Of a stretch of 64,000 nt of DNA, positions 46,701 through 57,357 are shown in pieces. Numbering within the stretch: the stretch's first letter is position 1; every line of letters starts with the position of its first letter. The position numbers and the translations under genes are program-made. Origin of the DNA: Liolophura sinensis (Eukaryota > Mollusca > Polyplacophora > Chitonida > Chitonidae); the NCBI RefSeq assembly GCF_032854445.1, contig NC_088304.1, forward strand, positions 31,441,732 through 31,505,731. The letters run 5' to 3'. The notes beneath the pieces were generated by a model, which made no database searches, was not told where the DNA came from, and saw only the letters and a program-made list of their open reading frames with translations.

Positions 46701-47190
46701 ACTTCAGTGGCGGCAGCACTTAGGCAGCATGGAAGAAGACACAGTATATGTACACACCTACTGATTCCTTGTTGTTATATTGACTGAAAAATCGTTAAGT
46801 ACGACGCTAAACCCCAAAGATTCGTACATACATAGAATGCAGAGTATTTACACTTTCTATTCAAATGAGTAAAGTAATAGGAAAGATTCATTGTGCAGAG
46901 CAATTGGACAATTTCCGTTATTGTTTCACGTTAAAGCTTATTTGTGTTATTTTATTTTATCTTAGGGTAAGAGCATCTTTGAGGCGTCTGGCGGGCTGAC
47001 TGCTCTAGAAGCTCTGGAATACCATAGCAATGAGAAGTTGCGTCAGGAAACGTGTGAGCTTCTGGAGAATTATTTCTATCAGGAGGATAAAGAGTTGGAG
47101 AACAAAGATGGAGAGGATAAGAAAGATGAAGACAATCAGGATCAGGAGGAAAAGATGGAGGGAGATAACAAAGAGGAGAAGGCTGAATAA
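31774..47190 (+). CDS. TMCO6: TMCO6-like importin-alpha-related armadillo protein
   Basis: Twelve coding exons, all GT-AG and in phase: 31774-31858, 33961-34055, 35471-35583, 38349-38532, 41464-41568, 41864-41940, 42810-42926, 43253-43349, 44946-45114, 45503-45594, 46222-46389 and 46966-47190. The product is about 508 residues, close to human TMCO6. Residues ~5-50 are arginine-rich (RDRRRQQ, EARREKREKVLSAKRFRF), like an importin-beta-binding segment. Armadillo repeats follow, e.g. LQLEAVWCVTNIAAG, SAWALGNLAGDSLECRE, QSAAFALANIAKDS, LETLWVLSNMAG and MYFLCNVAHHGAQFCEELV. The end, SGGLTALEALEYH, matches the TMCO6 C terminus as I recall it and is followed by an added acidic D/E/K tail. I see no clear membrane helix despite the family name. 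The role of TMCO6 is poorly known; a nuclear-transport-like function is inference. Introns 2, 4, 6 and 8 are full of minisatellites and intron 3 holds a Tigger element. Confidence 0.9.
32478..32835. repeat. ~162-bp tandem duplication in TMCO6 intron 1
   Basis: Two full copies and a partial third of a unit with CTATATATTACTCGTGAAAT, then CATAACCATGCCCC, then GAAGAATGAATACAGTTTCT. The TATATTA blocks are spaced ~162 bp apart. Confidence 0.85.
33569..33757 (+). mobile_element. SINE with family A tail but a different head
   Basis: The head (GCTCGCATTAGCTTACTATC, then GAGGTCACATGTTTAAATCC) resembles that at 12.9 kb rather than family A. The tail GTAAGCGAAATATTCTTGAG, then CATAAAACACCAATTAAATA, is clearly family A. 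It lies in TMCO6 intron 1, in the sense orientation. Confidence 0.65.
34617..35465. repeat. 66-70-bp minisatellite in TMCO6 intron 2
   Basis: About twelve copies of a unit with GATGAATCTGGTCATTGTCA, then GGCATGTGTACATGGCAG, then TTTCATGTGTACCACGTTCA. The last degenerate copy reads ATAAATCTGGTGGTAATG and then TTTGTTCAG, where CAG is the acceptor of exon 3. The 66-bp period keeps several frames open, giving artefact ORFs on both strands. Confidence 0.95.
35911..37940 (+). mobile_element. complete but decayed Tigger/pogo DNA transposon
   Basis: Terminal inverted repeats of 25 bp match at 22 positions: the left starts CAGTGTAGCCTCGCTATA at 35911, and the reverse complement of the right (37916-37940) starts CAGGGTAGCCTCGCTATA. 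The element is bounded by TA on each side (35909-35910 and 37941-37942), the target duplication expected of Tc1/mariner/pogo transposons. The interior holds a broken Tigger-type transposase. It lies in TMCO6 intron 3 in the sense direction and is ~2.03 kb. Confidence 0.9.
36784..37466 (+). pseudogene. Tigger/CENP-B-type DDE transposase remnant
   Basis: Two offset open segments carry pogo/Tigger transposase signatures: KPLCMGMSKSPRCFKNINMN, VWMTSTLFEEWFFNSYVPE and MLLLDQCKKPEY, where the catalytic LLLDNAPxHP-type motif has degenerated. A weaker N-terminal helix-turn-helix trace appears upstream (36546-36780) with several stops. The frame break near 37080 and the internal stops mean no functional protein is made. 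Confidence 0.85.
38506..41105 (+). repeat. 31-bp minisatellite derived from the TMCO6 exon 4 / intron 4 junction
   Basis: Roughly 83 copies by length. A unit reads GTATCTCAGCAGTAATAGTC and then CCCAGCTTCAG, and the first copy is the end of exon 4 itself (CTCAGCAGTAATAGTCCCGA, then GCTTCAG|GTATCT). The period holds at 31: variant GTATAC units at 39066, 39562, 40213 and 40461 are spaced 16, 21 and 8 units apart exactly. Neighbouring variants recur together (GTATACC followed two units later by an AATCCCTAGC unit), indicating block duplication. The array ends about 360 bp before exon 5. Confidence 0.97.
42250..42800. repeat. 28-bp minisatellite in TMCO6 intron 6
   Basis: About twenty copies of a 28-bp unit (GATGGTATTCATCATTGTGG plus TGGTTTGT), with a few deletions. 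The last degenerate copy (ATGGTACTTGTGACATTG, then TTTGTCCACAG) supplies the pyrimidine tract and acceptor of exon 7. Confidence 0.93.
43364..44200. repeat. 207-bp tandem repeat in TMCO6 intron 8
   Basis: Four copies; the GAGTATGGCTTAATG block starts at 43371, 43578, 43785 and 43992, exactly 207 bp apart. The array begins within ~15 bases of the exon 8 donor. Each unit boundary repeats a GTAAACATC resembling that donor (GAG|GTAAACATC). Copies are highly similar. Confidence 0.95.
44200..44945. repeat. ~40-bp repeats copying the exon 9 acceptor
   Basis: About eighteen irregular copies of GATGACTCC(A/G)CTGTTAACATC followed by a TGTTGTTGTTGTAG or TGTTGTTGTACATGTGG segment. Several contain TGTAGGCGATGACTC (near 44536, 44615 and 44737), nearly identical to the true junction TGTAG|GCGATGACTCC at 44945/44946. 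The array runs into the acceptor itself. Confidence 0.92.
46550..46840 (+). mobile_element. SINE family B in TMCO6 intron 11
   Basis: GGTAGAGCAAGGACTGGTTA, then GTCAGTATAATGTGACTGGG, GTGTCATGTCTGGTGTCTAC and CTGAAAAATCGTTAAGTACG, ending ACGCTAAACCCCAAAG with a CATA tail. Same layout as the copy at 29.5 kb. Confidence 0.7.
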
Positions 47191-47242
47191 GGCTGAAAGG
47201 TGAGGGGTAAAGTGTAGCTGGAGAGAAAATGGTGGGGGGTTG

Positions 47243-47248
47243 AATAAA
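47243..47248 (+). terminator. TMCO6 polyadenylation signal candidate
   Basis: AATAAA lies 53 bases after the TMCO6 stop codon. A second AATAAA is at 47441-47446. Which is used cannot be told from sequence. Confidence 0.5.
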
Positions 47249-47489
47249 CTATGGAGAATGTGGCGTATTTTTCAATCCTGTGAGGTGCCAGTAGTGTGCA
47301 GGAGGAGGACCTCGACCCATGTAAATCATGGATTGTAGCATAACATTCACAGTGTTACAGTGTGTCAGTTTCCACTGTAAGGTTGTCCTGTGTTTAACAT
47401 GACGCCATAATGATGACCCGGGAAAGGAACATTTGACCTCAATAAAATGGTTGACAGGCCCCCATTTTACTGACATGTATCAAATCGGT

Positions 47490-47645
47490 GGTTGTTCGTA
47501 TCCAGCTTATGCTGGCCAGTTGTACACGGGAAGGTCAGAAAGCAACCTGCTCTGCTCGGTTTCCACAATAAGTAACCTGACCGCCACAGCATACATGAAA
47601 TATCCTTGAGTATGGTGTAAAACTCCAGTCAAGTGAATTTATAAA
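47490..47645 (+). mobile_element. SINE family A, degraded
   Basis: TCCAGCTTATGCTGGCCAGT, then GGGAAGGTCAGAAAGCAACC, then ATGAAATATCCTTGAGTATG and GTAAAACTCCAGTCAAG. Several internal deletions. Confidence 0.7.
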
Positions 47646-47844
47646 TGTGATCACTGAAAGCTGCTCCTGTTGCTGCGTGTGGTCTCATTGTATACAGCCT
47701 TATGTGAAAATGATGCAGAGAAAAGACTAAAGCTCCAGCAGTAAGGTTCAGGCTGTTGCCACAATAAGGCATCATATTCAGTTGAAATATCTTTTCAATG
47801 TTACCAGTACCCAAATTCCTCTATCTTTGTGAATATGAAAGTAC

Positions 47845-47945
47845 TTCACAAAAAGTACAATTTTAACAGTCAGCACTGAAAAATGCCTTCTGAATATGCT
47901 TGAATAAACACTTTGGAAACATGCAAGAAGGTTGAAGAATTACAG
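47845..47945 (+). repeat. dispersed repeat D, copy 2
   Basis: Same-orientation match to 23695-23800 over about 100 bp (ACAAAAAGTACAATTTTAAC, then ATGCTTGAATAAACAC, then AGGTTGAAGAAT). Confidence 0.6.
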
Positions 47946-50704
47946 CGCCGCAGAAATGCTATGTTAAAACTGCTCAAAGCTTAAACCAGGTCTTTGCATA
48001 TTCAATTTTAAAATGTACCCAAATTTTAATGCTTATTTGCCATGTTTGTTGGGATAAAACTTTTTTTCATTGCTGGCTTTCCGACAGTCTGGGATTATGA
48101 GGAGGAGTGGTTCATGTTAGCCAATCAAATCCAAGACACAAACATTTTGTATTTTCAGTTCAGTCTTTGGACACGAACACGGATTATGAAAACGAGCTGC
48201 CTGTCTCAAGAAGAGCAGTTACAAGTCTGCAGATTTTTAGTGGCACCTGGAATCAAAGAAGCTAATCTAAATGAGTTTCTATGCAGACAAGAAAAACGGA
48301 TGATGAAAATTTGGGAATTGATGGTTTGGTGTTGAACATGAATGGAGACCAATATGTCTAGAAACATTATCTACCTGTAAATAACCCAATCACAAGCTGA
48401 GTGCTGTTTTGTTCTGTTAGATTGTGCGAAAATTCTTCTAGACAAAAATTTCATTAAGAGAAATGTTGCATGGAACATGTGTCACAATCCAGAACAAAAA
48501 CTATAAACTCAGCTTGATATAGGGATGTATGACGAGACGCTTCCTGTGTGACAATTTTTGACAAGAATGCGAGAAAGGTGTGCAATTGAAGTCTAGGCTT
48601 GTTAAAAGAGGGCTCCAGAAACTGTTACGGTGAACTTTGTAGATGTTTTCTGAATGTATAGGAAATACCATTAGTGTTTATTAACCATGTGGTTGAAATA
48701 TATCCTTAGAATCATTCTTTTTTTTTTACCACAATGCTCTGCTAAAGCAGAAAATTCTAAGTGTCTTTTTACGTGTAGAATTGCTCGACAAACCAACAAT
48801 TCATTAATCTCTGCTTTGATGCTAAAACGCTTGTGTACGTGTTTGCTGTAGTACAAACACAGCATAGAATATCTAAATGCTCATTTCGTCTTTTCTGTTT
48901 GGACTGTTAAAGTATTTTTTATGAAAGAGGCTATGCCGGAGATGTTGGGCTAAAAATCAATCAGTGCAAAACCAATCTAAGTTTTGATGTTAGTTTAGAA
49001 TACCACAAAAATAATTAACTGTCACAAAAAATACCCGGTCTGAACACGAGTTACCATTCAAAATCAGTACCGTAATAAAGCTCCTAATCTTAATAATAAT
49101 TAATAATTAGTTCAATAATTTGAACTTTGTAAATACAGAAATGTTATTTCGTCAGCGAGATGGATTTTTTATTAAAAATCGCCGGCGTACCCTCTTTAAG
49201 GAAATGCATATAATTGAAATAAAGGGAAAAAAATGTTTAAAAATTGTAGTACAGATCTTTCTGATAGACATGTGTTATTGGTTATCTTGTGGATAAATCT
49301 ATGTACGTATGGTTACCACCAGCAGAGATTCGCCGTGTTACATGTCCTCAACCAGTGGGCCACATAGTTTTGAGATTTCTGAGACGACTAAAAGTCATGT
49401 TTGTCTGTACAATTTTTCAAAGCAGATGTGGTACAGGTATGTTTTGTACGAAACTGCTCTGTTGATTTTGCTTTACTAATTTCCGTTTTGACGTAATACG
49501 TGGCTCTTTCTGATTGGTGGTGCCCATGTAGCAAAGACGTAGTACACAAAGACTGCAACGTAACGGCAAGGAATGACGTGTTGTTATACGGCTTGGAACC
49601 GATTTGTTTTAGGCGGCAAATGGTCCCTGTCAGGTGCAGAACATCTGGTATGAAATGGAGGAAAGTATCAAATAATTTAAATGTGCTACTGATAATATGA
49701 CCCTCTGTCAATCTACAGCCATTTTGTTACGTTGCATTCATCTTGCAGTTTATTAGCAGTATTATTGTACTATGTACAGATTGTCCTAAAAATCATTGCA
49801 ATTAAATTTTAGTTTAGACGGTACACGTGCTTTTTCTCAATATTTTTAATGGACGTGATACCACTAATCAACTGAATAAATAAATCTGATGGCAATGCAC
49901 AATAGGCATGTGTATAAGCATTACCCAAACATTAAAATCTTCGATTTCAAGTCTGATTTTTGACATTTTTTTTAGGATTCAAAACATTCAGCTTTGTAAG
50001 AAAACGCCGAAAGTTTAAAATTACCGAAAAAAAAAATTCTTGTCTTGTGTTTTCAATCGATCGCTATCAATCTTATACTTGTGTAAAGACCGTGATTGAC
50101 CGCTGTCAAATTGGAATCATCAATCATTTACGCATCGGTTAATTGCATTTCAGCATTCCCTTCTTAACATGTTGTTCGTTGTTGCTGTTTTTTGTTGTTG
50201 TTTTTGCGTGAAACTACATGTAAAAGAGCGAATCTATGGACATATGTGTGAAAGTGGAATTGTATGGATCAGACGTCGCAGTTTTCATTCCTTATCTCCA
50301 AAAGTCGATTCCACAAACCAATTTTTGGTTGATGTAACAAATTACAATAAACATGATTAGTTTATGTTATTAGAAGTCCGTATTGTTCTAAATTTGTCTT
50401 AATGACATTCCTCCAGTTTAGGGTTTCCAGTTTTAATGATATGGGTCCGGAAGTAAATACTGGAATTACATTTGCACTAAAATCAAAACTTGCTTCGTGA
50501 AATCGACCATAGCTCCTGCATATACATGAACACTACGCCTAACTTCATCATCGTTTTTGTTTTGTAATATTGAACTGAATAAACATGGAGTAAAAACTCT
50601 CGGTCGAGCGTTTTGTGTTTTTTTTTTTTTTTTTTTCACAGCATACATTTGTGAAACGCACATTTGCAAAAAAAAAGTCGCTATTGTCTTCCATAGAAAA
50701 TTGA
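47946..50704. other. gene-free, possible long TMCO6 3' flank
   Basis: No exon or repeat stands out. The short ORFs at 48042-48335 and 49388-49711 lack domain-like features. Confidence 0.45.
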
Positions 50705-50887
50705 AAGTTACGCGATCGCTTTGAGTTCAAGTCCAGCCCACGCTGGCTTTCTCTCGAACGTGAGAAGGTCTGCCAGTAAACTGCGTTTCCCCGAGTGCCG
50801 GTTTTCAACCAGCCATAATGCTTTCCGCCGTTGCATAGGTGAAATATTCTTGTGTACGGCTTATAATTCCAATAAAATAAATAAACA
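50705..50887 (+). mobile_element. SINE family A
   Basis: GCGATCGCTTTGAGTTCAAG with an intact box B (GTTCAAGTCC), then CCCACGCTGGCTTTCTCTCG, GAGAAGGTCTGCCAGTAAAC, GTGAAATATTCTTGTGTACG and an AATAAAATAAATAAA tail. The extreme 5' head is missing. Confidence 0.8.
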
Positions 50888-52091
50888 TCTTTATTAGTTT
50901 AATACTTATTACACTTATTAAATACTGTTTGACTTTACTAGAACATTTTTTTTTTTGTTTCTTTTTAGAGAAACACTTCGTACTACACTTGGGAGAAAGC
51001 CATAGACTTTTTGCTAAACTTTCAGTCACACTGGTGAAACAGGTTTGTGGACAGCCTGAATCAGTCGTACACACAAAGTTAGTATATACATGTACGAACA
51101 TGGAAGGACAACACTCCGCACTCGGCTGCGTTTAACCTGATTGCTCTTCACACATAAACAAAAACCATGTTTAGATAGCGGTTGACATTGCATTTAATCA
51201 CGTACAATTTCTCAGTAGTATATGGTGCACGCCGTCAATTGTCATTGGCTAAATTTTTCTCTTCAAAAATTCCAAATTTCAATTCCAGACAAAAGAAATC
51301 TTGACATGAGGATCCAGAACAAGAAGCTAAGACCCTCCAGAAAATACTCGAGATCTTTATATAGCATTAGGCCAATGACCTTTTCGAATTGTCAATCAAG
51401 AACATACATTTCACCCATCATAATTAATATTGTTGCAAGTATGTCAACCTGATGTTCCACACATTAGTTACTAATTCTTCTATGACGTCACAATGTCTTT
51501 CACAGGAATGGAATGAAAAGTAACGTTGTTGGTGGGACATCGGATGTGGTTGATCAATCCATTCCCCCTAGAACAAAAATTGGCGAGCTGTAGAAATGGG
51601 GTGAGCTTGCCCGCACAATGGCGCCTCGGGTCCAAGGTGGTACATGTGTAATCTACTAAAATCATTACCAGTTTTACCACAAAGCATCGCAAAAACAGAA
51701 ATGAATTTTGGAGTACACAGCTTCGGTCCGAATTTCTTTAGGAAAGTTTACCCTATTGATCGAAGAGCCTGTGCCATTCGTAGACAGAGCACGATAAACA
51801 CTTGTTGCCAGGGAAGAGAGCTTGGTCACATGGTTAATCTAGTCATGTGGATGAAAACTTATCCATAGAGAAAATCCGGATACATGTATGTGTATTCCCA
51901 TGATTCAGAATTGTGCGAGGAGAACGCAAGAACCCTGACCCCAGAGCAGTGTGCTTAGTGTCACTAGAATCCACGTCGAAAATTGTCCACCCATCCGAAC
52001 GGAAGTTCCACATTTGAGCGTCCAATGAGCGTCAAACAAAATACTTCCCTCCCACCAATTAAACCAATCTAGTACAAAACCCTTCACCCAG
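50888..52091. other. gene-free, 3' flank of ANKUB1
   Basis: I see no exon here. It probably includes the 3' UTR of ANKUB1 on the minus strand, but no clear polyadenylation signal was found. Confidence 0.4.
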
Positions 52092-54185
52092 TCAAGATCT
52101 GGTTGTCAGGGCACCCGTGCTTTTGTGCGTTTTAAGCGTTGTGTTGTTGTGCGAACTGTCCCAATATCGCTTTTTGACCGTTTTGGAGGTCAAATTGAGG
52201 GCGATTCGGACCCGCTCTAACCACGGTTTCTCCTTGAAGCTGTTCGCGATGGTCATACAGTGTATGGCATAGTCTCTGGAATTCATACCGCGGTATTTTT
52301 CGTACAGGTCTAACGTGGAGGTCACGATATTGCCTTCGGTTGAGTTGTAGTAGAATTTAGGATGAGCTGTGTCATCGTACTGTACGACCGGCAGAGGCAG
52401 AGCGCTGTTTGTCGTGTTGGAGTCGGACAGCAACATAGAGGAAGCGATTTTGCGTCGCCTTTTTCCGCGGTTCATCTTCGTGGCCTCTGCTGTGCTTCCT
52501 CCGACCCCTGACTTGGACTCGTCGCCGTCCGCCTGGGCCGACACAAAAGTAGAACGGCTTCCCAGGAACGTTTTGGACACGGTTGGGAAAGAGTCATTGT
52601 CCACTTTAATATTGGGCACAGATATACTTAGAGCAGACTTCAGTGCTTTCTTCTTGGGTTTCGGCAGCTGCTTGGTAAGGTTTTTTAAGGGAGAAGAGCG
52701 CAAGTTAGGTTCCGGTGACTGGGATTCTGCCAGTGAAAATACATCCGAAGCTCTCGCGGAGCCCAGATTCTGATGAGACAAACTCTTCCTAGCCTGGATT
52801 GGCGGCAGCTTGAATCGACCGGCGTCCAGAGTGTCCAATCGAGAGTTGTCAGAGGAAGGGGTCACGGGACTTTCCGAAAGACCGTCCAAAGAAACTGAAA
52901 ACGGATTGATGTTCAACATGGCCTTGTCCATCATCTTTCCCCATTTCGAGGCCCGCTTGGTTTTCAGCGCACCTAGTGTCTTGTCGAACATTTGAATACG
53001 TCGAAAATATAGTTCGGGATCGTCGCCTCCCATTTGCCAAACCTCGAAATTTCTTCTTTTCCCGTCTTCCCGAGGTAAGGCCTTCGGTTTGGCGTTCATT
53101 TGACTAGGTGAGAATCCATCCACAATGACTCCGTTGGAAACCAGGGCTCCTCGTGGCGGTCTCCTCTTCAGAGAAGACTTCCCCGGTCCACGCATGAGGA
53201 AGACCCGTTCTTTGGCGCGCTCGCACCAGTTTATGGTAGAAAAGAAAATCGTCAAAGGAATCGATTGGTTTTTACCCACGGGGAATTTGGTCCATTGTTT
53301 GGTGACGAGGAACTGGACGATGTTTTTGAACTTGTTCCGGAGTGCCACGGATATGGGAGTCAACCCTCGGCCATCCTTGACCAAAACGCAGCGGATATCG
53401 TGGTTGACGAAAGCTCTGATCACGCCGAGGTGCCCATTCTCCGTGGCTTCATGAACTGGTGTCTTCATGCTGTCGATGTGACTGTCTTCAGAGCACCACT
53501 GCCGGGCAGGATGATCCCCGACGGGATCGTTGGGCCGGATCCCATTTCGAAGAAGAGTCACAGCCAAGTCGACATGACCGAAATGGGCGGCAATAAAGAG
53601 TGCCACCTTCATCTGGTACCGGGCTACAGCCTCATCCGAGAAAAGATGGGCCATGACGTTGCTGGTGTAGCCCATAACGGAAAGTTTGAGGAAGTCGTTC
53701 CAGCCGTCCCACGTTTCCATATGCACCGTGTGTCCGACGTCAACGCTGTACTTCTCCAACGTAAATGCGTCAAACATCTCTCTGCCGTCTCGTGTCACCA
53801 GACGGAACACTCCCACAGGGATGCCGGTTTTCTTGGCCGCGAACGTCTTCAGTTCAGCGACAGTCATGTGTCCCACCTGCATGTTGTGATACATGTTAAT
53901 AGTTCTCCGATCAAACACGCAGAAGATGAAGAGAACCGGTTTGACCTCTTCCTGGAGACTGACCTTGACGGTGACCCCTGGCCGGATACCAAGGTCAGAG
54001 AAGATCCAGGAGTCCTCTAGATCGGAACCCCCGTAGGTCAGCACAATGACCTTCTTGTCCTGGTTTCCAGACTCCTCTGGGATGTTCAGCAGTTTCCAGA
54101 TCCGCTCTTTGATCTCGCTCACAGGGACTCCCTCCGGAAGCTCCAGAGGGACCCTCTCCCCCTCAAACAGCCCAAAGATCCTCAT
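52092..54185 (-). CDS. ANKUB1: ankyrin repeat and ubiquitin domain-containing protein 1 (ANKUB1)
   Basis: One uninterrupted reading frame of 697 codons. The N terminus MRIFGLFEGE matches the MRIF start I recall for human ANKUB1, which fixes the start codon. Residues 1-80 look ubiquitin-like (LNIPEESGNQDKKVIVLTYG, LGIRPGVTVKV). Residues 81-160 form a second ubiquitin-like segment ending HMETWDGW. About 190-300 hold ankyrin repeats (VALFIAAHFGHVDLAVTLL, TPVHEATENGHLGVIRAFV, LTPISVALRNKFKNIVQFLV). The family motif VIVDGF is near 355. A long, low-complexity S/K-rich linker precedes the conserved tail HPKFYY and ANSFKEKPWLERVRIALNL near 640-665. Function is not established for the family; substrate or ubiquitin-related binding is inference. 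The lack of introns is unusual next to the intron-rich neighbours. Composition is clearly more GC-rich than the flanks. Confidence 0.9.
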   Translation of the reverse strand: MRIFGLFEGERVPLELPEGVPVSEIKERIWKLLNIPEESGNQDKKVIVLTYGGSDLEDSWIFSDLGIRPGVTVKVSLQEEVKPVLFIFCVFDRRTINMYHNMQVGHMTVAELKTFAAKKTGIPVGVFRLVTRDGREMFDAFTLEKYSVDVGHTVHMETWDGWNDFLKLSVMGYTSNVMAHLFSDEAVARYQMKVALFIAAHFGHVDLAVTLLRNGIRPNDPVGDHPARQWCSEDSHIDSMKTPVHEATENGHLGVIRAFVNHDIRCVLVKDGRGLTPISVALRNKFKNIVQFLVTKQWTKFPVGKNQSIPLTIFFSTINWCERAKERVFLMRGPGKSSLKRRPPRGALVSNGVIVDGFSPSQMNAKPKALPREDGKRRNFEVWQMGGDDPELYFRRIQMFDKTLGALKTKRASKWGKMMDKAMLNINPFSVSLDGLSESPVTPSSDNSRLDTLDAGRFKLPPIQARKSLSHQNLGSARASDVFSLAESQSPEPNLRSSPLKNLTKQLPKPKKKALKSALSISVPNIKVDNDSFPTVSKTFLGSRSTFVSAQADGDESKSGVGGSTAEATKMNRGKRRRKIASSMLLSDSNTTNSALPLPVVQYDDTAHPKFYYNSTEGNIVTSTLDLYEKYRGMNSRDYAIHCMTIANSFKEKPWLERVRIALNLTSKTVKKRYWDSSHNNTTLKTHKSTGALTTRS

Positions 54186-56644
54186 GGCTTGTTACCAACT
54201 GTTAACAAGTGCAGTTGTCAGTCAATTTCAACCGTCAGAGAGGAAGAGCATCAGTTCTCAGCATCTGAAGGGCATAAAAACAATGACTGAATAAATGATT
54301 GATTGATTGATTTATTATGTCTTAACACCACATCATAGCAAACGAAACATTAGAGATTTTTAGTTAGAAATTACAAGTTCAACTTGTGGCTTGAATCAAG
54401 AATAGATATACTAATTCTGTTTTGAGCTTGTTCTTGTTACTTCCAAAGAAAGGTCTCTAGTATTTTTTGGGTTTCTTCAAATCTAAGGATGGATTGTTTA
54501 CATTTCGAATGTTTTGAATATTCAGGAGAACGTCAAAATTAGACATGCCACATTATATGTGTAATACCAGAGAAAAAGCATGTAGAAGTAAGATGAACCA
54601 TCCATCTGGTCGCATGTAATCGATGAAGATCATGTACGTGTATTCATACACGTTTGAATACACGTATACGTGGATTTGACATGTAATATACAATTGCTGA
54701 AGGGAAAAAAACGTTCTAGTGTACATGTGCACCTATCCGAAATGTTAGTCAGTTACTTTTAATTTTATTTACTATAACATGGGTGACTGATAAAAAGTTT
54801 CACAAAAAGTCATTTAAACTGAGGTGCTTAACATTTGTGAACTTATGAAGCTCCTGAAGGCATGCGATGTCATTACTGTCAAGTGGCAAATGTTCGTGTG
54901 GATGGGTGAGAGACTACAAGTTAGCGTATATAGCCCGTGAAGTGCTATGGTATACTTAGCCGTCATAATAGCAAAGTGAAATCTCGTGTTACTTCAGAGG
55001 TCATAAAGGTCACACAGTGTCACCGCAGTGAATGGTACAAATTGAATCATGGCTAAATGGATTTGTGTTTGCTTTCAAGTGGTTTAGGTATACAAACACA
55101 AGACTCAGAGATCGGTGTTAACACAAATATGACTACGGGTGCTACTGGACAAGTGTATCCGTGGAATTAACAATGTATAGCCTGTAGGTATAGGCTTACA
55201 ATGGTATGCGTGTGTGTGTGTGGCGAAGGGGGGTGGGGGGGGGGGGGGGGCGTTATTCAAGTAGGCAATCATAAAGTTATAACCCCAGAAACATTGGCTA
55301 TTTTTTCCGAGACCAGAACTTCCTTCCCAACAACGTGCGGGTTTTTTAATTCAGAAGTTTCCCAAAAATATGTCATTTAGCCCAATCATTGTTTTTAGAT
55401 AAGTTGAAAAATCACGACCGATCTATTTATTGATGTCAGAGCTGGATACAATTTTGTATAATGTGTCTTGAAATGTACGCTGCTTCTATAGGTTCTAAAT
55501 GTAGTGACTGAGTATGTACACGTGCAGTGTGTTCATAGTAAAAGAAACATCTATGCTCTGTATTAATGTACACGTTAGAAATGGATAAACTTTTACGGTG
55601 TCTGAATATGCAGAAGGAAGGAAAAATTCTATATTATTAATATTTAAAACGATGAGCGAGAAACATATTTAGTCGTGCCTGAGATCATTTTATCAAAGAT
55701 TTCCATGTGAACATAATAATTCTCTCAAAGTGACTTACTAGTTAAATCAAATGTTATTAAAAGTAGTCTATCTATGTAAACTATACTTAGTGGTCATTCG
55801 TTGTACTTCTAAACACAGTGTAAAGACAAACGGCACTGAAAAAGACATGCGATAACTGTTAAACATAATTATGCTACCTATGACATACGAATCGGTTAAC
55901 ATTTCCCCATAACCACCAATGACGGTATGTCATGTATGTAGGCCTACAATCTAGCTTAAACTAAACCTCGTGGTTATAGAAATAAACTTACCGCACAAAA
56001 AATACAAAAGACGATATCCACGTACAATTGCGTTGTCCATTTTTGTTCTGAGCTGAATCCAATGCCACACTCTAATCAAAGTGTATATAAAAGCAGCAGC
56101 AGATGTAAATCTTTAACTCCAGTGGCAAAAAAAAAGATCTGTAACAGACAACTTGTATGTGGACAACTTTCATTCATTTTCACACTGGAAATATAAACCA
56201 CGGTCCTATGTTCGGCATACGAAGACAACTTCGGCCTATGGAAAGTGCGAAGGCAATTTGTTCAGCGATCTGTTTCGCTCACCGATCGTTGCCAAGTGGA
56301 TAGCTTTCACAACCTAAAAACGCGCGTGGCTTTAGCGGATCTCGAACAGGGGTATAGCCTTCCCTGCAAATGCCCCTTTCTTTCTGGGTACCGGGCCGTG
56401 GCCAAGGTCTTCATAACAAAGGCGAAGTTTTGCTAAATACTTGGACTTTAATACCATGCAGGCGACATATAATGCGGGGAATTATGAGCCAGCTGTGCGA
56501 TCCTGGCATGATAATGTTAGGCTAGGGGTTTATATATAGGCTATTACTTAGGCAATACGCGTAAAAGTAATCTAAGGACAACGTTAAGCTGCGATTGTGT
56601 TCTGGTTTCTACAAAGAGCTTAATTTCCTTGTGGAATATAAACT
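54186..56644. other. gene-free, 5' flank of ANKUB1
   Basis: A fragment of family C repeat (GATTGATTTATTATGTC, then TTAACACCACATCA) is at 54285-54340. A G-rich run spans about 55228-55250 with ~16 consecutive G. No exon is visible. On the minus strand TTAACAG just upstream of the ANKUB1 ATG could be a 5' UTR acceptor. Confidence 0.45.
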
Positions 56645-57110
56645 GAAGAAAACAGATTCGTTTTATTCTAAAACTGGAAATCCATTATACTACTGAATGT
56701 TTGGTCGGGGACCCTTGTCTTGATCTATTATTCACACCAAAAACGTAATTATGAAACATTTTCGAAACATCCTTCGACTCTATAGTTTGCATCCAGAGAG
56801 AAAAAAGTGAATAGGCGTGTATCAGTGCTGGTTTCTTCACCAAACAAGCTGTAAAGGGCCTACTTTCCCTGTCGTGTGTACATGTACACTAGAGAAAACA
56901 GATTCGTTTGATTTCAAAATTGGAAGTCCATTAAAATTGAACGTATGCTGGGGCACCTTCGGTCTATAATTTACATCAAAGGTACATATTATAAATATTT
57001 ATGAAACATCCTTCGACTCTGTATATAATTTGAATCAAGAGAGAAAGAAGTAAGCAGACCTACATCAGTCATGGTTTGATGAAGTACGACCATATTCAGC
57101 ACCTAATTGG
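56645..57110. repeat. ~246-bp diverged tandem duplication
   Basis: Two copies beginning GAAAACAGATTCGTTT at about 56648 and 56894, both continuing with GAAACATCCTTCGACTCT and AGAGAGAAA.AAGT segments. Substantially diverged. Confidence 0.7.
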
Positions 57111-57357
57111 AACCATGTATATAATGGGACCCTTGCTGAAATTATATTTAATTAATTTTTGGAAAAGAATTAAAGAAGTAACATTTTCCCTTGAACTAAA
57201 AATGTGTAGACCTGTATCTTGTTCCCTGACTTTTTTTTAAAATGGTTGTCTTTTAATTCTGTCCATTGAAACATGTCAAAATCGACAAACATGGAAGGGA
57301 ATTGTAATAACAGTGCATGGTTTCGCTTTACATGTATACAGACCATTTTCAACATAG

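Noticed and set aside
53265-54020. 251-codon ORF on the plus strand
   Set aside because: It is exactly antisense to ANKUB1, whose frame has recognisable domains; this one is a GC-rich shadow.
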